64,000 bases of DNA from Lachnospiraceae bacterium (GTDB lineage: Bacteria > Bacillota > Clostridia > Lachnospirales > Lachnospiraceae). Numbering within the stretch: the first letter of the stretch is position 1; every line of letters starts with the position of its first letter. The translations under genes were made by a program, and so were the position numbers. Of the stretch, positions 25,721-35,400 are shown one piece after another. The notes below the pieces were generated by a model. It did not search any database. It was not told the origin of the DNA and saw only the letters and a program-made list of their open reading frames with translations. The stretch is from contig SVFN01000008.1 in the NCBI GenBank assembly GCA_015056815.1, positions 62,001-126,000 on the forward strand. The letters are read 5' to 3'.

Positions 25721-26371
25721 TTACCATTCTTCTCTGGGGAAACACTTTTTTGTGGTTTTCATCATATTCATTGCCCGCTCAGTGGCCTCATTGAGATTCC
25801 TGGACGGAAGCTGACAAAACAATTCCACCAGTTCCGGGTCAAACTGCTCACCGGCACCCATCCTGAGCACCGAGATGGCATCTTCATGGGTCCTGGATGG
25901 CTTAAACGCACTCGGCATCACAATGGAGGAATAGGCGTCTGTGATCGCGATCAGCCTTGCCTCCAACGGAATTTCGTTTCCTTTAAGCTTATAATACCCT
26001 TTACCGTCCATCCGCTCATGATGATACTGGATCCATTTCGAGACCGGCTCCAGCCCCGGTATGACAGCTAACATTCTGGCACTGATATCGGTATGGCTTC
26101 GCATAATTTCCATCTCTTCCGGTTCCAGCTTTCCCGCCTTATTTAAGATCTCCTCCGGCAGTGCAATCTTTCCGATGTCGTGTAAAAGCGCTCCGTAGCG
26201 CAGCTGGTCATAATCGATCCGAAGCCTCACCCCGAACGGGAGTCTTTCATAAAAATTCTCCGTCAGGAAAAGTACATGTACCCCACAAAAAGAAATCTCC
26301 GGCCTCTTGTATTCCAATACCGCAAAAATCGATTTCGTAATATCAAATGTTGCCTCTGCATTCGCTCTCAT
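25721..26371 (-). CDS. HD-GYP-like phosphohydrolase
   Basis: A 216-residue HD-superfamily protein. It has LLHDIGKIALPEEILNKAGKL, HTDISARML, HHERMDGKGYYKLKGNEIPLEARLIAITDAY, all in HD-GYP order. The signature GYP is GYY here, so c-di-GMP hydrolysis is plausible but not assured. The N-terminal 45 residues have no assigned domain. It is third in an apparent operon after a membrane GGDEF protein and a solute-binding lipoprotein, with 50 nt between it and the GGDEF gene. The arrangement pairs a probable c-di-GMP synthase with a probable phosphodiesterase. Confidence 0.85.
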   Translation of the reverse strand: MRANAEATFDITKSIFAVLEYKRPEISFCGVHVLFLTENFYERLPFGVRLRIDYDQLRYGALLHDIGKIALPEEILNKAGKLEPEEMEIMRSHTDISARMLAVIPGLEPVSKWIQYHHERMDGKGYYKLKGNEIPLEARLIAITDAYSSIVMPSAFKPSRTHEDAISVLRMGAGEQFDPELVELFCQLPSRNLNEATERAMNMMKTTKKCFPREEW

Positions 26372-26421
26372 TTCCTTATCCCCATTTCTGCCGTTTTAGA
26401 ATCTCCCGCACGCTTCCCGTG

Positions 26422-27570
26422 TCAGGACTCGCTAAACATAAAGCTGTGATTTCCCTCTATCTTGGACAGGTTCAAAGCTTCATCCGCCCTTGAATACGCG
26501 ATATCAATATCTTTGTCTTTCGCAGAAAGCTCAACGATTCCCACAGAAGAATAGATTCCTTCCAGGTCACCTACCCTGACACCTGCCAGTGCCTCCAAAA
26601 GCCGGTTGATCTCCTCGATGATCTCTTCTCTCGTCTTACGTCCTCTTAGCAGGACAACAAACTCATCTCCTCCCAGTCTTCCCGCAAAACTCAGTTTCTC
26701 CTTCGCCGCCTTCTCGCCGAAGCTCCACTTGTCAACAAACTCGATTCCCAGATTCTCCTGTATGATCTCGGCAGTAAGCTGCAATGCCTTGTCGCCCATC
26801 TGGTGCCCCAGCTTATCATTGATCTTTTTGAAACCGTCCAGATCCATCAGGCACAGCACCATATAGTCCTCATGCGTATTATGCATGATCTCTGTTGCGA
26901 TGCTGAAAAATCTTCCTCTGTTCAAAAGAGAGGTTAGCGTATCAAAACTGCTCCTCACATCCAGGCTCCTCTGAATATCCACATTCTCGTAATGCGTTAC
27001 AAAAGTCGCGATCCTCACATGTTGAAAGGAATAGTGAAGAACGATCGCCAAAGTGAAAAATATGATCACATTGTATAGATCCACATAAAATATGGATAAC
27101 GGCTTCACCTTGTGCGAAGTAAGCGCAAACGCTGCGCTTGCAAGTGCTAAAACGATCGTCATATCAAAAAAGCGGTCAATATAGGCAAAACCGATCACCA
27201 CCAGAACCACCGGAAACATCGCGGCCGACATGTAAGGCTGCACAATGGAGAGGTAAATACTAAAGGCGACCAACATCAGGATATTGAGTGACACAGCAGC
27301 CCGTATTTTCACCGTGTTCATCTTTTTATCCAACAGGATCCAGATGCCCCATCCCAGTGCTGCGCCGAAAAAAGCCAGATACACATAAGGCTTCCCTGCT
27401 AAAACCGTGATCTTGTTCAGCCTGGATAAAAAGAACATCACAATACTTAACAGTGCAAACCAGATATCCAGTATCTTGGCATGGTTTAAATCGGTCTCTC
27501 CAATCTGTCCGGTACATTTTTGATACGTTTCTTTTTTATATCCGTAAAAGTTTAAATTCGCAAAATTCAT
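26422..27570 (-). CDS. Membrane diguanylate cyclase (GGDEF)
   Basis: A 382-residue protein with about six membrane segments (residues about 30-190), followed by a C-terminal GGDEF domain (about 200-380). The active-site loop is intact: RLGGDEFVVLLRG. DLDGFKKINDKLGHQMGDKAL is the substrate and metal region. It should make c-di-GMP from two GTP. AGGAG lies before the ATG, and the start is only 5 nt after the stop of the solute-binding protein gene, so the two are co-translated. The membrane part is not a recognised MASE or 7TM domain by eye. Pairing with an extracytoplasmic binding protein suggests that ligand sensing controls the cyclase. Confidence 0.9.
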   Translation of the reverse strand: MNFANLNFYGYKKETYQKCTGQIGETDLNHAKILDIWFALLSIVMFFLSRLNKITVLAGKPYVYLAFFGAALGWGIWILLDKKMNTVKIRAAVSLNILMLVAFSIYLSIVQPYMSAAMFPVVLVVIGFAYIDRFFDMTIVLALASAAFALTSHKVKPLSIFYVDLYNVIIFFTLAIVLHYSFQHVRIATFVTHYENVDIQRSLDVRSSFDTLTSLLNRGRFFSIATEIMHNTHEDYMVLCLMDLDGFKKINDKLGHQMGDKALQLTAEIIQENLGIEFVDKWSFGEKAAKEKLSFAGRLGGDEFVVLLRGRKTREEIIEEINRLLEALAGVRVGDLEGIYSSVGIVELSAKDKDIDIAYSRADEALNLSKIEGNHSFMFSES

Positions 27571-27575
27571 ATCTT

Positions 27576-28817
27576 CTACTCCTTTGTATGAAGCATTTCG
27601 TCCAGCCGTGTCTGTGCATCCTGCAGGCCGGTCTCAATATTCTTTTTGCCCTCTATGATATTTCCCATTTCCTCTCCAAGGATCTCATAAAACTGCGGCC
27701 ATTCCACCATGATCGGCCGGTAGATACCGCTTTCCAGCGCACTCCGCACTGCTTCATACTGGGGATACTTCTGTAAGATCCCCTCATCTGTAAGGCTGGA
27801 GTACCGGCAGGGTACTCCTCCGTAGGAGACTGTCGCCTTCTGCACATCAGCATCCATCAGATACTCCAACAATTTGACTGAAAGCTCCTTTTGCGTTGCA
27901 TTCGACGGTATACCAAGGGTCCATATGCCGTAAACATTCGCATTGTATGCGGTGCTGTCGGACTTTACTTTCCCGGTAAGAGCACGGTAATCTGCCGCCG
28001 AATTTTGATCCGGTGTATACCAGCCGGGCCAGCCGACTGCCACGGCAGCCGCGTTATTGGCGATCGCCATGACCAGATTGTCACGGTTCTCCGCCTTGCC
28101 GGTCGCGATCAGCTTTAAGTAAAACTCCATTGCTTCTTTAAATTCCGGCGTGTTTACGGTCGGCTGAAGATCTTCATCCACTACCCAGCCGCCAAAGGAT
28201 GACAGCACAGGCAAAAAGTCTACCACGTAATTATTGGCAGAATCCCCACGATACATAAATCCGAAGTTGCCGTCCTTTTTCGCCTGCTCGCAAACCGCCA
28301 GAACATCTTCTAACGATGTGAGCTGCGAAGCATCGTACCCGGCTCTCTGAATGATCGATTTATTGAACAGCAATACCGTCACATTCCCATAATACGGTGC
28401 CAGATAAACGCTTCCGTCATAATAACAGACCTCTGTGGTCGCCGGGATAATGTCCTCATCCAGTTCGTACCCCAGTCCGCTCAGATCTGTAAGAACTCCT
28501 TTATCCGTAAAATCCGCCATCCATGAACCATCCACCATGCAAAGGTCGTATGCTCCTTTTTCGTTCGCCGCATCATCCGCAATCCCGGAATGCAGCTCGT
28601 CTTCGGAAAGCTCGAGTATTTTGCAGTGAACCTTTTCCCGCTCCTCGAAATTGAGTACGCTCTCACGGATGACATCCGAATAGATCCCGCTTCTGAGTGC
28701 AAGGGTCAGAACCGGCAGGCCGTCATCGTAGGTTTCTTCTTTTTTCTTACCGCCACAGGCGGTCAAAAGGCATGCTGTCAAGAGCATGAATAGGATCAAA
28801 GTTTTTTTCTTTTTCAT
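27576..28817 (-). CDS. Extracellular solute-binding lipoprotein (family 1 type)
   Basis: A 413-residue lipoprotein with the signal MKKKKTLILFMLLTACLLTACGGKKKEE; the lipobox is LTAC followed by GG. Downstream sequence has the mixed alpha/beta pattern of ABC sugar-binding proteins (SBP_bac_1), for example TVLLFNKSIIQRAGYDASQLTSLEDVLAVCEQAKKDG and AVAVGWPGW. No permease or ATPase gene is adjacent. Instead the next genes encode a membrane GGDEF protein and an HD-GYP-like protein in the same operon, which suggests a sensory rather than transport role. The promoter is at 28860-28888. A leader ribosome site is only weakly visible. Confidence 0.88.
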   Translation of the reverse strand: MKKKKTLILFMLLTACLLTACGGKKKEETYDDGLPVLTLALRSGIYSDVIRESVLNFEEREKVHCKILELSEDELHSGIADDAANEKGAYDLCMVDGSWMADFTDKGVLTDLSGLGYELDEDIIPATTEVCYYDGSVYLAPYYGNVTVLLFNKSIIQRAGYDASQLTSLEDVLAVCEQAKKDGNFGFMYRGDSANNYVVDFLPVLSSFGGWVVDEDLQPTVNTPEFKEAMEFYLKLIATGKAENRDNLVMAIANNAAAVAVGWPGWYTPDQNSAADYRALTGKVKSDSTAYNANVYGIWTLGIPSNATQKELSVKLLEYLMDADVQKATVSYGGVPCRYSSLTDEGILQKYPQYEAVRSALESGIYRPIMVEWPQFYEILGEEMGNIIEGKKNIETGLQDAQTRLDEMLHTKE

Positions 28818-28859
28818 ACGCCGTTACCTGTGCCCTTTACAACGAATCATATATGTATT

Positions 28860-28888
28860 ATTATACCATACCCCTATAGTTACGGCAA
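28860..28888 (-). promoter_or_regulatory. Promoter of the solute-binding/GGDEF/HD operon
   Basis: On the minus strand: -35 TTGCCG (28883-28888), a 17-nt spacer, and -10 TATAAT (28860-28865). This lies about 43 nt upstream of the lipoprotein start. Confidence 0.75.
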
Positions 28889-28919
28889 ACGCATTTTACG
28901 CATATAACAGCAACACCCG

Positions 28920-29390
28920 CCACTGTGATCAGTAGCGGGTGCCGCTCATGCTTTCCACCTCCCGGCTAACCTTCTCTGATAACTCACCTGTCTGTTTCAT
29001 GATCTTTTCTTTATCATTTGTAAAGACACCCTTCAGATAATCGAATTTCAGAGCCGTGCCTACTACGGCTTCTGCTGACTTCTCACAGTTCGTTGTTACT
29101 ACGGCAAATACGCCGCCTATGAGACCTCACGGGATAAGCCTGCCAGTCTTTCCTCGTCTACCTGCCTGATTTACGCACATGGGTTACGGTTGCCTTTTGG
29201 ACTTTACTGCATTTAGCCAGCTCATCCGCCGTGTACGCCTTGTATCAGGTTTCTGTTCGTCAGGCTACGATTTCGCTATCCCTTCTTCTCGCCTACATCT
29301 CACGATGTAAACCTTGGGAATCGCTATGGGTTCGTTGGCAACTACGCCCCTCGTGAACTTTCACCACAGACTGACGGCGTGCCCGTCATA
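28920..29390 (-). mobile_element. Group II intron remnant (5' ribozyme part and truncated maturase start)
   Basis: Read on the minus strand, the segment from about 29390 has the look of the 5' domains of a bacterial group II intron: GTATG-type start, then GGCGTAGTTGCCAACG, GGATAGCG, GCGTACACGGCGGATGAG and GAAGTCAGCAG in the usual order for introns of Clostridia. A short frame (about 28929-29060) continues with KIMKQTGELSEKVSREVESM and stops at TGA, resembling the start of an intron-encoded maturase. The catalytic domains V and VI and the rest of the reverse transcriptase are missing. It lies immediately past the hairpin at 29394-29425. The identification is from recalled sequence patterns. 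Confidence 0.65.
28929..29060 (-). pseudogene. Truncated start of a group II intron-encoded protein
   Basis: An open frame of about 40 codons ending at TGA (28929-28931), reading FDYLKGVFTNDKEKI and then MKQTGELSEKVSREVESM before the stop. It has no reverse-transcriptase or maturase motif. Its place after the intron-like RNA suggests it is the first part of the maturase gene, the remainder lost. It could instead be a short unrelated peptide. Confidence 0.45.
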
Positions 29391-29393
29391 CTG

Positions 29394-29425
29394 AAAGGCC
29401 GGCAGACTTTCGTCTGCCGGCCTTT
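29394..29425 (-). terminator. Strong hairpin after the giant surface protein gene
   Basis: Perfect 14-base arms AAAGGCCGGCAGAC and GTCTGCCGGCCTTT (29394-29407 and 29412-29425). The minus-strand loop is a stable GAAA tetraloop. The following U-tract is short. It lies about 44 nt past the stop codon and borders the intron remnant. Confidence 0.8.
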
Positions 29426-29468
29426 CGTTGGATAAGGAGGTATCAACAATGATCCTTTCTCCATATTA

Positions 29469-32400
29469 CTATTTCCAGTTGCCTTTGATGTCCTTAACAG
29501 TGCCGCTTACCGGGTTGATCTTCATCAGCTGTTCGTTCGTACCGGTGCCGTTGCCTGTAGTGTTGGAGAAGTCTGCGGCTGCCGTACCCTCAAAGGTGAG
29601 GATGTTGGTGCCTGCTCCTCCTGTACATTTCACGTTCGTGACCGGCATATAGGTAGTCAGCTTCGAAGTATCCACGCTGACGTTGCTGTAGGAATTGATC
29701 AGCTCATCATAGATCACGGAGAACTTCACGGTGTCGCCCTTCTTGTAATCGGTGGTGGCCGCCGGAGCGATGCCGACCTGATCGGGTTTGCTGCTATCCG
29801 TTAATGACAATTCAAATTTGTGCTGATTTACCTCAAGTTCTGTACCATCCGCACCGTCATTTCCGGTATCTCCATAGTAGTATACCGTTCCGCTTGCCAG
29901 CGCATCAAATCCAACCTCTTTGTTCCCAACTTCTTTCCATTCCCAGCCGGCATCTTCGTCAAACCAAAATTCTGAGTTGTGAGAAACCTCCCAGGAACCG
30001 ATTTTGTATTTCAGTCCATACGTACAATCACTTGTATACCAGGATTCATCCGCATTTCCGTGTGCGGATACCTTCAGTTTTGCGACTGCTCCCGCTCCCT
30101 GTAGGTAATAACTGATCTCTTTTCCGAGCATATCACTGATATCTAACGGTCCATTTGCCGAACTATATCCCGAATCATTGTCAAACTTAGAATAATGGTC
30201 AATTGTCTTATTTCTGTTTTTATAGATACTATCCGATGTCAGAATCCTGCTGTTCGGCACTGTCATAGTACGTGTTGCCTCCTTCGTACCCACGATTCCG
30301 TTCACCAATCCTTCTGTGCTGGTAAGTCGGTAAATCTCCGCCGTATAGTATCTGGTCGTCGTTCCACTCAGATTGAACAGATGAGCAAACACGCCGTTCG
30401 TCTCTCTCGGTGTCTCATTGCCATAGTATCTGGTCGTGATATTCTCTTTTGTAACATTAAACTCTACGGCTGCCTCACCCGTTGTCTTGTTGACCGTTCC
30501 AAATTTCTTGGCATTATCCACCATTGCGTAGCACTCCTTATCAGAGAAAAGCGCAAATACATTCTGTCCTCCCACATGATAGAAGTTGATAGAGTCCGCT
30601 GTACCGCCGATTGCTGTGCCGTTTACGGTACGGTAGTATACTCTCTGCGGATCTGTGGAAGTCTCCGCGCCCGCCGGTATGGTTCTTGTAATGGTAAAAG
30701 TACTCGTGCCGTCTCCTGTAGGTGATGCGGATGTCGAGCTCTTGAGCGCGATACTGTAAGTACCCGCATGTCCCCATCTCGCATAAACAGTTTTCTCTCC
30801 AGACTCACCTTTGAGCTTTAAGTTTTTCGCTGACTCATCCGACTCGTCCGCTTTGCCGTTTCCGTTGGTGTCATAATACCAGCCGAGGAACTGATAGCCG
30901 CTTACAATATTGTCCGGTGATACCAGAACGACATCGCTGCCCTCGATATTGTAGGTTGCCGGATTCTTGGATCCTGTCTGTGAACCCGCACCGTTTCCGA
31001 TCTTATAAACGATATTGTAGTTGACGGGCGTCCATACCGCATAAAGGTTTATGATCTCATTTCCTGTAGAGAGGTTGTTACCCTCTCCGATGATGGTACC
31101 ATTGTAATATTTCAGTTGGCCATCCGCCTCCGTCGTCCAGCCTGCAAAGCTGTAGCCGTTTCTCGTAAAGGTATTCTTAGCACTTAATGCCTTACCCTGA
31201 TCATAGGTATAAGTATCACCCTCAGATAAGGTTCCGTCCGCAGCCGCTCCGCCGTTATAATACAGATTAACGGTATAAGTACGCGGTACCCACTTCGCAT
31301 AAAGACTTAAGTTATATGTAACCGGTGTTAATTCTGAAATCTCTGTTTCTGCCTCTAAGCCCTTGCTGGTGTACCATCCGTCAAAATCGTATCCGGTACG
31401 GTTCTTAGTCGGAGGCTGGAGCAGGAATTTGGCGTCACCGATCTGGTAAGTCACTTCGTCCATCTGTCCATCATACAGATTCTGTACATCCACATGGTAG
31501 ATCACTGCCTCCCACTGGGATACCAGGGTAAGGTTTTCTGCCGGCATCACCTCCGGAAGACTGTCATATACGATTCCGTCAGCAATATTCTTCCACCCCA
31601 TCAGCCTATAGCCGTCATTCTTGGGTGTAGGGATCCCTGATAAGGCCTCACCATATTTAAAATTCTTCACCAGGTACAGACCGCTGTAGCTATAGAGCTG
31701 TAAGGTATAAGTCTGAAGCTCCCAGTTTGCCGTAAGTGTCACATCGCCTGTACTCTCAGCCGGAATCGCATAACTGGTGTAAAGAGTATCATCCCCCTCC
31801 ACTGACCAGCCGTTGAATTTATATCCTTCCCTGACAGGTGCCTTTATGGCTGTCGCCTCACCCAGTACATATTCGGAAGGATTGTCATTGGTATCTGTCG
31901 CTTCAATTCCTTTGTAAATGATCGACGCACTCACATGATTCCATCTCGCATAGAGGATATGGTTTGCTGTTTTTGTCACGGTTGTTTCGGCATCCACTTC
32001 ATTTCCGCCATATCTTGCATCATACCAGCCCATAAACTCCGCATTAGCCTTTACAGTCTCCGGAAGTGCGCCATAGCTGCCGCCATAGGTCACGGAAACA
32101 CTCTCCGCACCTTCTGTTGTTCCACCCATGGTATCAAATACTACTTCGTAATTCTCCTTTGTCCACTCTGCCGTATAGACCAGATCCTCCTCACCCATGT
32201 TTCCTTCCGGAGTCTTATCCCATGCGTAAGTACTGCCTGTCTTTGTCAGCACCGGTGCGATAATGGCTGTGCCATAGTATACCTCACCTTGTGTATATTT
32301 ATTCTGAGCGGTTCCCTCACCCAGTTCCCATGTTACGGTGTGTTTCTCCCGCTCATACTGCAGAGCGATGATCTCCATATGATTTGTTGTCAACGTAACT

Positions 32401-35400
32401 GCCTTTGTCTCAGCGGCCTTAAAGCCTTCATAGTCCTTTGCCTCTGCTGTCACCACAGTACCGGCTTCACCTGTAAGATACTCTACATCCGCAAGGATCG
32501 TGTACTCACCATTCTCATCCATCTGATAGTGGTTTACCACACAGACTGCTTTCTGCTCCCACTGTGCCGTAAGAACAATATCCTCATCAGGCATGGTGTT
32601 CTGTGTAAAGACTACTCCATCTGCTTTCCAGCCGGCAAAAACCGCCCCCTCCTTCGTCGGAACTGCAAGGTCTAAGCTTTCTCCGTAAGAAAGTTCTCTG
32701 ACTGTCTCATCCGTAGTAACTCCGCCATCCAGTGCAAGGGTAAGGGTATGTGTGTTTCTCTCATAGATATATTCCACTGTGGCCAGGCCGTCCGCAGTGA
32801 TGGTCACACTCTGTGCAGCAGGCGCCGTAAAGCCTTCATAACTCTCTGTCGCCGGTGTCACCGTGCTTCCCGTGGCTCCCTGTAAATTCTCCTGCTTTAC
32901 AAGTAGCAGCCCGTCTCCTTTCTCAGCCCGTTTGTAATGCTTCACACTGTAGGCGGTATCCTCTCTCGGAATCCACTTCGCTTTCAGACTTAAATCTCCT
33001 GTGTTGTCACCCGGCAGGCTTACAACCTTTTTGCTGCCGTCATACCAGCCGCCGAAGGTATAGCCTTCCTTGGAAGGATAGTCTAAAAGTCTCTCTGTGT
33101 CACTTACGAGATAAGAATCGGGATTGACTCCCTCCTCGATGATGCCGCCGTCCAGATCATAGGTCACATCATTGCCTATGATCTCCCACTGTGCCACAAG
33201 TGTAAGAATCGCATCAGGCACGGAAGAAAGATTCTTCACCGCCTCTCCTGCCTCATATACCTTACCCGTAGAAGCATCCAGCCAGCCCTTAAATGCAAAG
33301 CCTTCATAAGCCGGAGCCTCTAAAAGTTCCTTCTGTGTATCATATGTGAATTTCTGTGCTGCGTCTCCCGTGAGCGTACCGCCGTTTGCGTCATAATTTA
33401 CCGTGTAGGTATTGGCCGTCCATCCCTTAGAGGTAAAGGTTCTGTCTCCTGTCACCGTAATGACCGCAAAACCTGTCTCGGCATTCGTCTCTACGCTCTG
33501 TCCCTTTTCATCCTGATAGCCCTTAAAGGTATAACCTGTCTTCTCCGGCATCGGAAGCGCCATCTTTCCGCCGTAAACTACGGTGTAATCCGTATAAATG
33601 CTGCTTGTATCCCCTGCTCCGGAGCCGGCAAGTGTCACGGTGTAGGGTTTTCTCTTATATCTGATCTTTACCACGCTGCTGCCGTCCGCCTTGATCGTGG
33701 CTGTCTCAGTCTGTGTCCCGTCGAAGGTCATCTTTTCAAACTCAAGGATATCCACGCCGTCCTTGTCCTTCGCCGTAAACATGCTGTCTGCAACCCCGCT
33801 CTTCATATAGGTATCGCCGTTTTCATCGACAAAGGAAGCCTTCACCACTGCCTTTCTAAGCTCCTCCATCGTCAGTTCCTGTCCGGTCTTACCCTCACCG
33901 TAGTTCATAGCCTGCACCGTATAGGCGCCGCTTGGCTGCTGAACATAATACTCCACTCTGTAACGGATATCACTGCGCAGATCCCACTGTGCCTCGTAAA
34001 CTGCGTCCTCTCCGTCTGCAATGCGGATCGCGCCGCCGTTTTTGGTAATATCATCCATGTCATAGACTGTGCCTGTGGCAAGATTCTTCCAGCCCGTCAG
34101 CACATAACCGGATGCCGCGGTATCCGGTGCAAACACCTTATTTCCGCGTTTTGTCGTAAATACAACATCCGGAGCCGTACCGTGTTCGCCCGTCTTAAAA
34201 GTGTCTTTGCTTCTCTTGATATCATAGTAGTAACGAAGCTCCGCGGAACCATTCGCCTCGATGGTAACATTTGCTGCCGCAGGCGTCACATAGCCCTCGA
34301 TCTCCTTCGGAGCCGGAGAGACTGTCGTACCTGTGGTTCCTCTGTATTTCTGCGTTCCTTCATAGTTATAATTGCCTTCTGTATCTTTATCCTCCAGATA
34401 GTAATAAACGGTATAAGGCGTGTTGGTCGCCGGATTCCACTTCGCGTAGATCTCCGTGCTATGATCCGGAATGGTCTCCGGGAAGGTATAAGGTGTCGTG
34501 TATGCCTCATCCTGATACCAGCCCGCGAATACATATCCTTCTCTCTCAGGGTTAGCCGGTTTCTTCACTTCAGCGCCGAACTTCCCTACAACTGCCTCCA
34601 CATAAGAGCCGCCCTGTGAGTAAGGTGTGATCGCATAACCGTCTAAGTAATTGTCCCAGTGGATATGGATCTTTCTCTCCATCATTGCCGTGGCCAACGG
34701 AATCGTGCTGCTCTTGAAGTAGAGCGTCATGTCGCAGTCCGCCGTCTCCTGCGTATAATCCTCACTGAGAGCGACCATATGATTTTCCTCGTCGTAGGAG
34801 AAATTCGGATTGGAAAGCTCCACGCCATAGCATTCATCGTCATAGGTTTCAGATCCCAGTTCTCCACTGTCAAGCGCCAATGTGGTAACTTCATAGAAGC
34901 TGTCCGGTACGGCAAACTTCTTCACGTACTGGCGCATGTTGATATCCGGTATATCATCCTGCTTAATCACAAAATTGATCGGTACTTCATTCTCTCCCCA
35001 TTCCTTTAACGGGAATTTCTTTTCAAACAGCGAGTAGTCAAAGGAGGCGATCTTCCCCTTTATCTTCTTGGTATTCTTGCCAACCTGCGCTCCCACGCCC
35101 ACTTCAATGTAAATACCGATGGCTATATTCAGAGCACCGGCATAGCTGGTAGTCTTCTCGCCGCTTAAGATATGCAAGTGGTAATAGAAGAATCCTGCCA
35201 TTTCCAGATAAGCTCCTACACCCACGGTAAGAGTCACCTGCCCTAAGAAGCCTTCCAACAGCTTCATTGAAAATTCTATCTCGAAGCCGACCTTGATCTC
35301 CAGGGTACCCATCACATAAAACTTAAAGTCAAGCTCCGGTGGAATCAGTTCCACCGTCTCCTCTGAGCATTTCATTTTCAGAACATGGATGGTATAGATC

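Noticed and set aside
31935-32675. 246-codon plus-strand frame inside the giant surface gene
   Set aside because: It is antisense to InlB-type repeats. Composition is Cys/His/Ile-rich without motif or ribosome site.
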